Source: Akkermansiaceae bacterium (GTDB taxonomy: Bacteria; Verrucomicrobiota; Verrucomicrobiia; Verrucomicrobiales; Akkermansiaceae). From it: DNA of 64,000 nt. The notes beneath the pieces are model-generated. The model was not told the DNA's origin and made no database searches. It saw only the letters and a program-made list of their open reading frames with translations. The translations under genes were made by a program, and so were the position numbers. Below are positions 23,854 through 32,853 of this stretch, piece after piece. The first letter of the stretch is position 1, and each line of letters begins with the position of its first letter. Where the stretch lies: the NCBI GenBank assembly GCA_029866215.1, contig JARWZU010000088.1, positions 62,001 to 126,000 on the forward strand, given 5' to 3'.

Positions 23854-24990
23854 ATGAGCCAAGATGTGGTTTCCCTCCTGCAACAACTCGTTCGCATTCC
23901 GTCGGTGAACCCAGACAACGCGCCGGGCACCGACCAAACCGGCGAGGAAAACCTCGCGATCTTTCTAACGGGATGGCTTGAGTCCATCGGTGCAGAAGTG
24001 GTGCTAGAGGAAATCAAACCCGGCCGCCCGAACCTCATCGCCCGATTTGCTCCGCTCGATGGTCGCCCACGGATTTTATTAGGCCCTCACCTCGACACCG
24101 TTGGCGTCAGCGGCATGATCATCGAGCCATTCAGCGGTGAAATGCGCGACGGAAAAATTCACGGACGCGGCGCATCGGACACCAAAGGACCCATGGCTGC
24201 CATGCTCTGGGCACTTCATGAGCACCGCGATGCACTCGCTAACCTGCCAGTGGCCGTGGATTTTGCAGCATTCATGGCCGAGGAGTCCGGCCAATGGGGC
24301 TCCAAGGATTTCGTTCAACGCCACGGCAAGGACTACACATTTGCACTCGTCGGCGAACCAACATCGATGCAAGTCGTCCACGTGACCAAAGGCTCGCTCT
24401 GGGCAACTCTGCGGGCCACGGGAAAGGCCGCCCACAGCTCACAACCCGAACGCGGTGAAAACGCAATCCTTAAGCTGACCCGAGCACTCGACCAACTCGA
24501 CCATCACCTCGGCCGCCAACTCGCATCGTTCACCCACCCCGTGCTCGGCCACTCGACGATGAATATCGGGCTGATCCGCGGCGGCGCTCGACCAAACATC
24601 GTGCCTGACCTCGCCGAGGCAGAAATCGACATTCGCATTACCCCAGCCCTCGCAGCAAGCGGTGGCGCACTCAAGCTCCTAACCGAGACGATCGCCGCCT
24701 TCGACCTCCCCCTCGAAATCCTCAACGCCCACGAAAACCCTCCGATGGACACCGCAGCCGATCACCCAATGGTCCGCGCTCTTTTAGAGACAAACCCAAC
24801 GACAAAGCTCGATGGCGCTCCATGGTTCTCCGATGCCGCCCACCTCTCAAACGGTGGAATCCCAAGCATCTGCATCGGCCCCGGCTCGATCGACCAAGCT
24901 CACACGATCGATGAATTCATCGACATCGCTGCGCTCACGCAAGGCACTCAGTTTTTCATCGAATTCATCGCCCGCTTGAAGCATTCGTGA
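23854..24990 (+). CDS. M20 family metallopeptidase (ArgE/DapE/Acy1-like)
   Basis: A 378-residue zinc deacylase or aminopeptidase. The first zinc ligand site is LLGPHLDTVGVSG, the second GRGASDTKGPMAAMLWAL, and the general-base glutamate is in FMAEESGQWGSKDF. A dimerisation domain follows (STMNIGLIRGGARPNIVPD), then the late zinc His region near DAAHLSNGGIPSICIGPGS. Members hydrolyse N-acylated amino acids or dipeptides (ArgE, DapE, CPG2); the exact substrate cannot be told. ATG 23854 is chosen because the family start (VSLLQQLVRIPSVNP) follows directly; a longer frame overlaps the previous gene. Confidence 0.88.
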   Translation: MSQDVVSLLQQLVRIPSVNPDNAPGTDQTGEENLAIFLTGWLESIGAEVVLEEIKPGRPNLIARFAPLDGRPRILLGPHLDTVGVSGMIIEPFSGEMRDGKIHGRGASDTKGPMAAMLWALHEHRDALANLPVAVDFAAFMAEESGQWGSKDFVQRHGKDYTFALVGEPTSMQVVHVTKGSLWATLRATGKAAHSSQPERGENAILKLTRALDQLDHHLGRQLASFTHPVLGHSTMNIGLIRGGARPNIVPDLAEAEIDIRITPALAASGGALKLLTETIAAFDLPLEILNAHENPPMDTAADHPMVRALLETNPTTKLDGAPWFSDAAHLSNGGIPSICIGPGSIDQAHTIDEFIDIAALTQGTQFFIEFIARLKHS

Positions 24991-25032
24991 CGACGCACCT
25001 TGCGCGGACTCGATGACAAGCTACCCTCTGCC

Positions 25033-26034
25033 ATGACATTTTGCTGTGATTCCAACCGGTGCAGGACCCCGCGGTGGATGAATTTGACCCTTTTATCCGC
25101 CGGATTGTATCACATCGTATTTGGTATTTGGGCGATGGCATGGCCTGACCAATGGTTCAGTTGGCTAGGATTGGTAATACCAAACCAACACTTACCCTGG
25201 CAGGGCATTGGCCTCATCACGACACTTCTCGGCGGAGGAATGATCCTAACATCGGTTAACCCAGTACCACACTGGCCCATCATTCTCGCAGGATTTTTAA
25301 AATTCACCTTGGGCACCATCGGACTCGGCACTGCCTTGATCCAAGGAGACATCGCCCAACGTGCTTTATGGATCCTGATCGCGGATGACCTCATCTGGTG
25401 GTTTCCCTTTGCCGCAATCCTCTGGGCCTGCATTCAAGCCTATGCAGGAATTCCTCCAACCCGTTCAGAACCCTTGAGCCTCGCTGAAGCAGGCATGGAG
25501 TACACGCTCTCGAACGGAAAAACGCTCGCGGAGGCCTGCAATGACAAGCCACTCGCCTTGGTTTTCCTGCGTCACTTCGGTTGCACCTTTACCCGACAAA
25601 TCCTTCGGAACCTCGAAGCCATCCAGAGAGAGGCAAATCAATACGGTGCAGATCTCGTCCTAGTGCACATGCTGCAGAGTGGCAAGGAATCTCACTACCT
25701 CGGGCAACGCAGCGGAGTGATCCGCATCGCCGATCCACGCTGCGAACTCTACCGAGCATTCGGCCTCGGCAAGGGCGGTTTCCTTGAGTTGTTCGGCCTA
25801 CACGTTTGGTGGCGCGGTGCGATCGCAATTTTTAAGGGCTGTGGCGTAGGCCACCTCGCGGGCGACGGCCTGCAAATGCCCGGCGCTTTCCTATTCCATC
25901 GTGGCGAAATCATTGCGTCTCAGCGTGCCCAATCGGCCGCAGACCTGCCTGACCTAACCGGACTTTTCCACGACCTACCAGCCATCGCTGAAGTCGGCCA
26001 AAAAGTCGCGAAATGCGACCTGCCTGCGATCTAA
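25033..26034 (+). CDS. Membrane protein with C-terminal peroxiredoxin-like (AhpC/TSA_2) domain, resolving Cys replaced
   Basis: About 333 residues in two parts. The N-terminal 130 carry three to four membrane segments (LTLLSAGLYHIVFGIWAMAW and WPIILAGFLKFTLGTIGLG among them). The C-terminal 190 residues are thioredoxin-fold: PLALVFLRHFGCTFTRQILR, ADLVLVHMLQSGKESHYL, RIADPRCELYRAFGLGKGGF and GAFLFHRGEIIASQRAQSA. Relatives of this AhpC/TSA_2/SelL type normally have CxxC at FLRHFGC; here the second Cys is Thr, so only one redox Cys is left. Role in oxidative defence is inferred. ATG 25078 (MNLTLL) is an equally possible start. It sits 1 base before the next gene. Confidence 0.75.
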   Translation: MTFCCDSNRCRTPRWMNLTLLSAGLYHIVFGIWAMAWPDQWFSWLGLVIPNQHLPWQGIGLITTLLGGGMILTSVNPVPHWPIILAGFLKFTLGTIGLGTALIQGDIAQRALWILIADDLIWWFPFAAILWACIQAYAGIPPTRSEPLSLAEAGMEYTLSNGKTLAEACNDKPLALVFLRHFGCTFTRQILRNLEAIQREANQYGADLVLVHMLQSGKESHYLGQRSGVIRIADPRCELYRAFGLGKGGFLELFGLHVWWRGAIAIFKGCGVGHLAGDGLQMPGAFLFHRGEIIASQRAQSAADLPDLTGLFHDLPAIAEVGQKVAKCDLPAI

Positions 26035-26035
26035 G

Positions 26036-26764
26036 ATGTCAGTCAAGCGCCACATCCAGCTGGTTGTCGCCGCCATCCTAACATCTACACTCGTTTCGTG
26101 CATCGATGTACATGAAGAGATTTGGCTAAACCCAGATGGCAGCGGCCGGATGGATCTCGCCTACACTATTCCAGCCAGCGCGGCTAAACTTCAAGGTGGC
26201 GAGGCGGGCATCCACCAAATGATTGACTCATTTCTAGATCGTACCCACCAGATCCATTGCTCTCGCTGCGATATCACATCCGATGCCGAACGGCTAACCA
26301 TCCGCTTTCAGGGCTCATTCGAATCAGCGCTGGACCTCCTCAATCCATCGATTAGAAAATCATTCGAAAAACTCCCCCCGACTGCCAGCAGCTTGATCGG
26401 CCGGATCGACGTTCAACACAGTGGATGGGGGCTCGATTTCTCCCGAACGATCTATCCGAACAAGGCACTTCCCGGGGCAATATTTCTGCCATCCTCGCAA
26501 GTCCGAGGGCGGAATCTCACCTACATCATGCACCTGCCCGTTGGTGTCAGCGATACCAACGCAACTCACGTCTCCAATGCGGGTCGCACGCTGGTTTGGA
26601 GTTACTCACTCTCGCAGGCCTTGCAGAAACCCATCATTCATCATTTCAAGGCCTCAATCCCAATTCCATGGAAATGGATCGCCACAGCCGCTGTCATCCT
26701 CACCACCAGCTGGCTGCTCTTGAGAAAATTCTGGTCCCGCAGAGCTTCAATCACCGACGAGTGA
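26036..26764 (+). CDS. Lipoprotein with C-terminal membrane anchor, LppM-like
   Basis: A 242-residue protein with a signal peptide and lipobox (AAILTSTLVSC; Cys22), followed by IDVHEEIWLNPDGSGRMDLA, a pattern seen in LppM/DUF3153-type lipoproteins. The middle has SDAERLTIRFQGSFESALDL. A membrane segment lies near the C-terminus (WIATAAVILTTSWLLL, about 213-230) with a short basic tail. It starts 1 base after the peroxiredoxin-like membrane protein gene, so the two are surely co-transcribed and may act together in the envelope. Function is unknown. Confidence 0.75.
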   Translation: MSVKRHIQLVVAAILTSTLVSCIDVHEEIWLNPDGSGRMDLAYTIPASAAKLQGGEAGIHQMIDSFLDRTHQIHCSRCDITSDAERLTIRFQGSFESALDLLNPSIRKSFEKLPPTASSLIGRIDVQHSGWGLDFSRTIYPNKALPGAIFLPSSQVRGRNLTYIMHLPVGVSDTNATHVSNAGRTLVWSYSLSQALQKPIIHHFKASIPIPWKWIATAAVILTTSWLLLRKFWSRRASITDE

Positions 26765-26944
26765 TCCTACATCACGATCCCTTTCATCAAATCCCTCAGG
26801 CTCCGCAAAAACGTGATAGCAGATGAATCGGCAACTCTCTTTTCTGTGCTGCTTCGGCATTTTGCTAAAGAGTAGTTCCCCATCGTGTTCTAATACATCT
26901 TCAAATTCAATGTTAGAAAATTCATTCCGCGTCTGTGAGCAGCG

Positions 26945-28228
26945 TTAATACGGTTCAATGCAGATCGTGCCGTTGGTAATTGTCCATGCATCAGAAGCAG
27001 ACATGCGCTTGAGTTCGTGGCCGGCCCCCCACGAATCCGAAAAAAGAACTTCGTTAGTCTTGGAGTTGTAGCCGATAATTAGACGCATGTGCCCACCCGC
27101 ATTTTGCGGAATTTCGGGTTCTGGCACCTTGCCAAGCATCACCATCCACAGCAATGGATTTCCCTTGTCGACATGGCTTGCTACATCACGCAAAAAGCGG
27201 TTGAGGTCAGACTTGTTCTTGTTACGCACATCACGAAGGACATCCACATCCATTGAACGATAGACATCGTTTACATCGATCACTCCGCCTTGATCAGGAA
27301 CGAGAGCAGTGCCAACGCGTTTGGCGGCTCGATTGTACTCCGTGATAAGGCCTAAGATCTGTTTAATGTCGAATTTTTCGACTTCACGAACGCGTACCTT
27401 CAGGCGGTTGCTAAGTTTTTTAAGGGCGCTGAGCATCGCGTCGCCGCTCGTACCACCATCAGCCGAGCTATTTGCAGCTTGCGCCAACTCCTGCTGGTCT
27501 ACGGCTATCCCATAGTAGCGCATGACTCGCTCCGTAGCCGCGACGACGCAATACCCTTTTTGCCCCTGATCCACCATTGGGACATCACCAAGCCAAACGT
27601 CGCCAGTGGCAAGATCCCGCTTGATGTGTGAAGCGCCTGAGAACTTCGAAGGTGGCGCACTCTTGATCAATGCAAATTGACCGCCACTTTTAACAGGAGG
27701 CGTGATTTCAAGCCTCACAAATTCTGCACGAAACGGAATACCACGACTCTTCACCTCCTTGGTGAAACTGAACTCGAGGAGATAATGCGCCTTTTCAGTC
27801 TGCCAAATCAAACCATCGGCCTTAACCGCATTGTTGGGATCTTTGCCCCTTGGGGTAAACTTCGTAGCTGTTGCCTGATTCACCGCTTCCGCCGAAACGC
27901 GAACCAGACGATCGAACTTTTCCTTCCCCAAATCTCCAGCATCACCTCGAGCGTAGAACATGATCAAAATTTCTGTGAGTTTCCCTTCCTTGAATCGGCA
28001 AACACTCTCAACGACGGGAAGACCATAAGCGGTGGTTCCCATTCCAGCGACTCGCATCGAATCTTGAGCATTAGATGTCCATTCGTAGCCAAGTTTCGTG
28101 GCAACCTCAAAAAACTCAGCGGGCTTATTTTCCCACAGGTTCTTGCTTGAAAACAAAGAGTCGATCGGTGCTGCAAATGCGATCGGTGAAATTGAGTATA
28201 GCACGATTGCAGATAGCAAACGGATCAT
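26945..28228 (-). CDS. Secreted papain-fold protein (C39-like peptidase)
   Basis: A 427-residue protein with a signal peptide (MIRLLSAIVLYSISPIAFAA). Residues about 22-180 form an unrecognised N-terminal domain. The C-terminal half is a papain-like domain: VPMVDQGQKGYCVVAATERV places the catalytic Cys at 227 after an oxyanion Gln. His380 is in NAGGHMRLIIGYN and Asp398 in VLFSDSWGAG. All catalytic residues of a C39-like protease are present. It would act outside the cytoplasm; its target is unknown. ATG 28228 gives the signal peptide; the frame stays open for another 196 codons upstream but without protein-like character. The 206-base divergent gap to nadD must hold its promoter. Confidence 0.82.
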   Translation of the reverse strand: MIRLLSAIVLYSISPIAFAAPIDSLFSSKNLWENKPAEFFEVATKLGYEWTSNAQDSMRVAGMGTTAYGLPVVESVCRFKEGKLTEILIMFYARGDAGDLGKEKFDRLVRVSAEAVNQATATKFTPRGKDPNNAVKADGLIWQTEKAHYLLEFSFTKEVKSRGIPFRAEFVRLEITPPVKSGGQFALIKSAPPSKFSGASHIKRDLATGDVWLGDVPMVDQGQKGYCVVAATERVMRYYGIAVDQQELAQAANSSADGGTSGDAMLSALKKLSNRLKVRVREVEKFDIKQILGLITEYNRAAKRVGTALVPDQGGVIDVNDVYRSMDVDVLRDVRNKNKSDLNRFLRDVASHVDKGNPLLWMVMLGKVPEPEIPQNAGGHMRLIIGYNSKTNEVLFSDSWGAGHELKRMSASDAWTITNGTICIEPY

Positions 28229-28434
28229 AGCTTTCGAATTTTTGGTTAGAGTGGAAGCGATGCAGTTAACTGTAGCTGGCCCATCGACCTTGCCAAGGGG
28301 TTTATTGGAATGACGTACTGGTGCCAATTTGCCCTGCTGGTTCCAAGGCGTCTGATGAATGACGCAACACGGATTCAATCGATGGCCTTCCGTTGCTTGC
28401 CCTGAAGGAGATTCCGTCTTAATCTCTCGCAGGC

Positions 28435-29019
28435 ATGAGCGCACCGAGAAAAATCGCCCTCTTCGGAGGGACATTCGATCCCGTCCACCTCGGACACCTC
28501 CAACTCGCAACCGCCGCAAAACAGTCGCTGGATCTCGATGAGGTCCGCTTTCTGCCCTGCCAAATTTCTCCGCACAAGCTCGGCACTTTACCCAGCCGCG
28601 GTGAGGACCGCTGCGAGATGCTGCGCCTTGCCACAAGACAGTTGCCGTGGGCGGTCGTGGATGACTTCGAGCTCCAGCAAGCCACGCCAACCTATTCCTA
28701 CCAGACGGCCGAGGCGATAGCGGAACGTTTTCCTGACGTACGCTTGTTTTGGCTGATGGGCTGTGACCAGTGGGAAGCTCTCCCGCGCTGGAAGCACCCC
28801 GAACGGCTCGCTGCAAAGGTCGAATTCATCGTCCTCGCACGTGACCGCGACCCTCAACCGCGAGAGGGCTTCAGCCTTCACGTGATTCATGGCGAGCACC
28901 CAGCATCCGCCACCCAGATCCGTGAGGCCATCGCCAGCGGCGAAAAAAAGCACCCTTGGCTCGCCCCCACCGTCGCCGATTGGATCAGCAAGAATCGTCT
29001 CTACCTGCCTGCCGACTGA
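28435..29019 (+). CDS. nadD: Nicotinate-nucleotide adenylyltransferase
   Basis: A 194-residue enzyme of NAD synthesis that adenylates nicotinate mononucleotide with ATP. The family start is clear: KIALFGGTFDPVHLGHLQLA with the nucleotide-binding HxGH. Then come CQISPHKLG, FWLMGCDQWEALPRW, and the C-terminal signature ASATQIREAIASGEK. Length matches bacterial NadD. Transcribed away from the secreted peptidase gene. Confidence 0.93.
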   Translation: MSAPRKIALFGGTFDPVHLGHLQLATAAKQSLDLDEVRFLPCQISPHKLGTLPSRGEDRCEMLRLATRQLPWAVVDDFELQQATPTYSYQTAEAIAERFPDVRLFWLMGCDQWEALPRWKHPERLAAKVEFIVLARDRDPQPREGFSLHVIHGEHPASATQIREAIASGEKKHPWLAPTVADWISKNRLYLPAD

Positions 29020-29182
29020 GTCAGAGTCCATTGCACTTCTCGATCTCAAGCTCTCACTCAATTTCGGCACCATTGTTGCTGTCAGGGCCGCACAATCGAC
29101 ACACTCGTGGGAATCAACGCGCATCTCGAAAGTTCGCCCCTATTTTGCTAGAAGCCCGTGCTCGAGGATTTCGCCTTGCGAG

Positions 29183-30544
29183 ATGGGCACCCGACCCGCC
29201 AGCATCCCGTGCGTGACTTACGATCTTGAAAATCTTTTTTCGTTCCTGCGCTTTCCAAGCATCTCAACCGACTCGAGCCACACCAGCGACGTCCGAGCCT
29301 GCGCGGATTGGCTCATCACCAAGCTCACGGACATCGGTCTCACGACAGAACTCCACGAGACAGCCAAGCACCCAGTCGTCATCGCAAGAAATCAGCACCT
29401 GCCCGGCCGCCGCACAGTCCTAATCTACGGCCACTACGACGTGCAACCCGTCGATCCACTTTCCTTGTGGACGAGCGCCCCTTTCGAGCCCGTCATCCGC
29501 GATGGCCGGATCTGGGCCCGCGGCGCCACCGACAACAAAGGCCAAATGATGGCACACATCCTCGGCGTCGAAAAAACCCTGCGCGAACAAGGCGAACTAT
29601 CGGTGAACCTCATCTTCCTGTTTGAAGGCGAAGAGGAAATCGGCAGCCCAAATCTCGCCCCCTTCCTCCAACAACATCGCGAGGAACTCCTCTGCGATGT
29701 CATCGCAATTTCCGACACCGGCATGGTCGCACCGGGCGTACCGACCCTAGGCTATGGCCTCCGAGGCATCGCCTGCTGCGAGGTGACCCTTCGCGGACCA
29801 AAGGGCGACCTCCACTCCGGCCTGTTCGGCGGTGTCGTCGCAAACCCTGCGACAGCGATCGCTCGCATCGTCGCCAGCCTCCACGATGCCGAGGGCCATG
29901 TCGCCATCGATGGATTTTACGACCAAGTCCGCCCGCTTGAACCATGGGAGAGAGAAATGTGGGCAAGCGTCCCTGGTGCGAGCGACACCGATTACCTCTC
30001 GGTGACCGGATCTCCCAGCCTGTTTGGAGAACCCGGCTACAGCTCGGCGGAACGCACCTGGGCCCGCCCCACTGCAGAAGTCAACGGCATCGGTGGCGGG
30101 TATCAAGGCGAGGGATCGAAAACCGTTCTCCCCGCAGAGGCATTCGCCAAGCTTTCCTTCCGCCTCGTGCCCGATCAAGAACCCAAGGAAATCCTGCTAC
30201 ACGTCCAACGCCACCTCGAACGCCACTGCCCGCCAGGCGTGACGATCGAGGTCCAAATCGGGCACGACGGCAAACCCTACGTCGCCGATCCGAACTCAAA
30301 ATTTGGCCTCGCCGCCCGCGCTGCCCTGCGCAGTTCGTTCGACGCGGAACCCGTCCTCATCCGCGAAGGTGGCAGCATCCCCATCGTCCAGACCTTCCGC
30401 GAAATCCTCGGGGTCGATACACTTCTCTTGGGCCTTGCCCTTTCCGATGCCCAAATCCACGCGCCCAATGAAAATTTCCCCGTCGAGAACTTCGAGGCAG
30501 GCATCCGCCTAAACCAAGCGCTTTTGATTGAATTGGCGAAATAG
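29183..30544 (+). CDS. M20 family dipeptidase
   Basis: A 453-residue zinc peptidase, longer than the ArgE/DapE-like M20 gene at 23.9 kb, and of the carnosinase/dipeptidase branch. Zinc and catalytic motifs are IYGHYDVQPVDPLSLW, GRIWARGATDNKGQMMAHI and FEGEEEIGSPNLAPFLQ. The dimerisation domain has GGYQGEGSKTVLPAEA, and a late ligand region REGGSIPIVQTF lies near the end. It hydrolyses dipeptides or related amide bonds in the cytoplasm. ATG 29183 is chosen because family-like sequence starts shortly after (LENLFSFLRFPSISTD); the same frame is open through the end of nadD but that part is not protein-like. Confidence 0.88.
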   Translation: MGTRPASIPCVTYDLENLFSFLRFPSISTDSSHTSDVRACADWLITKLTDIGLTTELHETAKHPVVIARNQHLPGRRTVLIYGHYDVQPVDPLSLWTSAPFEPVIRDGRIWARGATDNKGQMMAHILGVEKTLREQGELSVNLIFLFEGEEEIGSPNLAPFLQQHREELLCDVIAISDTGMVAPGVPTLGYGLRGIACCEVTLRGPKGDLHSGLFGGVVANPATAIARIVASLHDAEGHVAIDGFYDQVRPLEPWEREMWASVPGASDTDYLSVTGSPSLFGEPGYSSAERTWARPTAEVNGIGGGYQGEGSKTVLPAEAFAKLSFRLVPDQEPKEILLHVQRHLERHCPPGVTIEVQIGHDGKPYVADPNSKFGLAARAALRSSFDAEPVLIREGGSIPIVQTFREILGVDTLLLGLALSDAQIHAPNENFPVENFEAGIRLNQALLIELAK

Positions 30545-30660
30545 CGGACAATCGGCTAACCTGCCACCGCCATTCAGGCCACTCGCCTTCAACCGATCGA
30601 CCCACCGAATCCCAAAGCATCATCCGCCAAACCTAACGGATTCTAACTCACCATTGTCCA

Positions 30661-32352
30661 ATGTCCGACTCCACACCGCCGCCCGCCAAACTCGACTTCA
30701 TCCGCGAGATCATCGCCGACGACATCGCCACCGGCAAACACACATCCATCATCACCCGCTTTCCACCGGAACCGAATGGCTACCTGCACATCGGTCACGC
30801 GAAGTCGATCTGCCTGAACTTCGGCATCGCCTTGGAAAATGCGAACTTGAACGCCAAGTGCCACCTCCGGTTCGACGACACGAATCCCGAAAAGGAAGAA
30901 ACCGAATACGTCGAGAGCATCAAGACCGACGTGAAATGGCTCGGCTTCGACTGGCACAGCGACCTCTACTTCGCCAGCGACTATTTTAGCTTTTTCTACG
31001 ACTGCGCCGTCCACCTGATCCGTGAGGGCAAGGCCTATGTCGAACAACAATCCGCCGAGGAAATGCGGACAAATCGCGGAAATCTGACAACTCCTGGCAC
31101 GCCATCGCCTTTTCGCGACCGACCGACCGCAGAGAGCCTCGATCTGTTTGCGCGGATGAAGGCTGGGGAGTTCAAGGAGGGCGAGTGCGTGCTCCGTGCG
31201 AAGATCGACCTCGCATCACCGAACATGAACCTGCGCGATCCCGTGCTCTATCGGATCATGCATGCGCACCATCACAACACCGGCGACGCTTGGCACATCT
31301 ATCCGCTTTACGATTTCGCCCACCCCCTCGAAGACGCGCTCGAACACATCACCCACTCGCTCTGCACGCTGGAGTTTGAGAACCACCGTCCGCTTTATGA
31401 TTGGTTCATCGAAAACTGCCCAGTCCCATCCAAGCCAAGGCAAATCGAATTCGCCCGCTTGAATCTAACCTACACGGTGATGAGCAAGCGCAAGCTGCTC
31501 CAACTCGTCCAAGAAGGCCATGTCAACGGCTGGGATGATCCGCGCCTTCCAACGATTTCCGGCCTGCGCCGCCGCGGATACCCGCCCGAGGCAGTCGTGC
31601 ATTTCTGCAAACGCGTCGGCATCACCAAATTCAGCGGCACCACCGATGTCGCTTTGCTAGAGTTCGATGTGCGAGATTTCCTCAACCAATCTGCACCACG
31701 CCGCATGGCGGTACTCGATCCCGTGAAGGTGGTTCTTGAAAACTGGGCAGCCGAACCACTGACCATCGTAGACGTACCAAACCACCCGCAAAACCCAGAT
31801 GCCGGCAACCGTGACATCCCGATTTCCTCGGAGGTCTGGATCGAGCGTGAGGACTTCATGGAAATCCCCGAGAAGAAATTCCATCGCCTCGGACCCGACC
31901 GCCACGTCCGGCTCAAGGGAGGTCACATCATCCGCTGCGTCGGCTTCGAGAAAGATGAGGCCGGAACCATTACGCTCATTCGTGCAGAAATCCTCACAGG
32001 AACCGTGGGGGCCGATGCGCCCGAGGGAGTCGAATGCAAGGCCGCGATCCACTGGGTGGATGTAACCACTGGGGTGGATGCTGAAATCCGGATTTATGAC
32101 CGCCTTTTCAGCGTGGAAGACCCCGACTCCGCCGAGGGCGGCTTCCTGAGCGTCATCAACCCAGACTCACTCAAGACCCTGGTAGGAAAAATCGAGCCCG
32201 CACTTGCGACGGCAGATCGAGGATTCTCATGCCAATTTGATCGTACCGGCTACTTCATCGCCGACCTCGCCGATCACCAACCCGGCAGCAAGCCCGTCTT
32301 CAATCGCACGGTCGCATTGCGTGACTCTTGGGCGAAAAAAGGTGGCCGCTGA
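30661..32352 (+). CDS. glnS: Glutaminyl-tRNA synthetase
   Basis: A 563-residue class I synthetase that charges tRNA-Gln. The HIGH motif is in FPPEPNGYLHIGHAKSICLN (about residues 38-57) and the KMSKS counterpart is VMSKRKLLQLVQEG. The GlnRS-specific region RFDDTNPEKEETEYVESI and the C-terminal anticodon-binding barrels are complete. Comparable to the E. coli enzyme in length. Presence of GlnRS suggests direct charging of tRNA-Gln rather than the amidotransferase route. Confidence 0.95.
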   Translation: MSDSTPPPAKLDFIREIIADDIATGKHTSIITRFPPEPNGYLHIGHAKSICLNFGIALENANLNAKCHLRFDDTNPEKEETEYVESIKTDVKWLGFDWHSDLYFASDYFSFFYDCAVHLIREGKAYVEQQSAEEMRTNRGNLTTPGTPSPFRDRPTAESLDLFARMKAGEFKEGECVLRAKIDLASPNMNLRDPVLYRIMHAHHHNTGDAWHIYPLYDFAHPLEDALEHITHSLCTLEFENHRPLYDWFIENCPVPSKPRQIEFARLNLTYTVMSKRKLLQLVQEGHVNGWDDPRLPTISGLRRRGYPPEAVVHFCKRVGITKFSGTTDVALLEFDVRDFLNQSAPRRMAVLDPVKVVLENWAAEPLTIVDVPNHPQNPDAGNRDIPISSEVWIEREDFMEIPEKKFHRLGPDRHVRLKGGHIIRCVGFEKDEAGTITLIRAEILTGTVGADAPEGVECKAAIHWVDVTTGVDAEIRIYDRLFSVEDPDSAEGGFLSVINPDSLKTLVGKIEPALATADRGFSCQFDRTGYFIADLADHQPGSKPVFNRTVALRDSWAKKGGR

Positions 32353-32394
32353 ATCCGACGATCCGCGCATCAAGTACCTGAGCACCAAATGAAA

Positions 32395-32418
32395 AACCCC
32401 GCCTTTGCAGGCGGGGTT
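32395..32418 (-). terminator. Hairpin terminator, strongest for the minus-strand tRNA-Asp
   Basis: Perfect 9-base stem AACCCCGCC / GGCGGGGTT with a 6-base loop. On the minus strand it is followed by a T-run (GGTTTTTCATTT), placing it just after tRNA-Asp. On the plus strand only two Ts follow, so termination of glnS there would be weaker. Confidence 0.8.
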
Positions 32419-32436
32419 CATTAACCGAACGAGGGA

Positions 32437-32513
32437 TGGCGGAGCGGACGGGACTCGAACCCGCGACCTCCAACGTGACAGGCTGGCGCTCTAACCAACT
32501 GAGCTACCGCTCC
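32437..32513 (-). tRNA. tRNA-Asp, anticodon GTC
   Basis: A 77-base tRNA on the minus strand with encoded CCA. The acceptor stem is GGAGCGG/CCGCTCC with discriminator G, typical of Asp. The anticodon loop is CTGTCAC (GTC), and the T-arm is GCGGG-TTCGAGT-CCCGT. The gene converges on glnS, and a hairpin with a T-run follows its 3' end. Confidence 0.95.
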
Positions 32514-32853
32514 ATGTCCCGCTCGGGTGCGGGAAACTATTTAGCCAGCTTGGTCTTCGCAACCTATTTTTTAACGTTTTCAGCTTTTTCCCATTAAAAC
32601 CCATTGATTCAAATGAAATGAGACTCAGGTCCCCGCCATCTGAATCACACTCGAACCCTCAAGTTCCTCACGCTCTACAATGTCCCGGCTGCGGACTTGG
32701 AATTCCCCTTCAGCCGCCGCGCGCCATCTTCAAGTCCAGCAAAACGATGCCATTGTCCGCGGCCTCCAATGCCTCCGCTTTCTTCACCGCGGATTAGCGA
32801 TGGGAATTAGGGGAAAACGGATGATGGGAGGGAGAAAACAGGTCCGAACCACT
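32514..32853. other. Non-coding stretch upstream of tRNA-Asp
   Basis: The part next to 32513 should hold the tRNA-Asp promoter (minus strand), but no clear boxes stand out. A minus-strand segment around 32690-32790 reads AEALEAADNGIVLLDLKM, faintly like a response-regulator receiver strand, but it is short and bounded by stops. A plus-strand frame from 32680 only stays open because it enters the tandem repeat. I see no supportable gene. Confidence 0.35.

Noticed and set aside
28229-28816. N-terminal extension of the secreted peptidase to 623 residues
   Set aside because: A clear signal peptide starts at 28228; the upstream part is not protein-like and overlaps nadD.
28889-29182. N-terminal extension of the M20 dipeptidase
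   Set aside because: It overlaps nadD in another frame and has no family similarity; ATG 29183 fits the family start.
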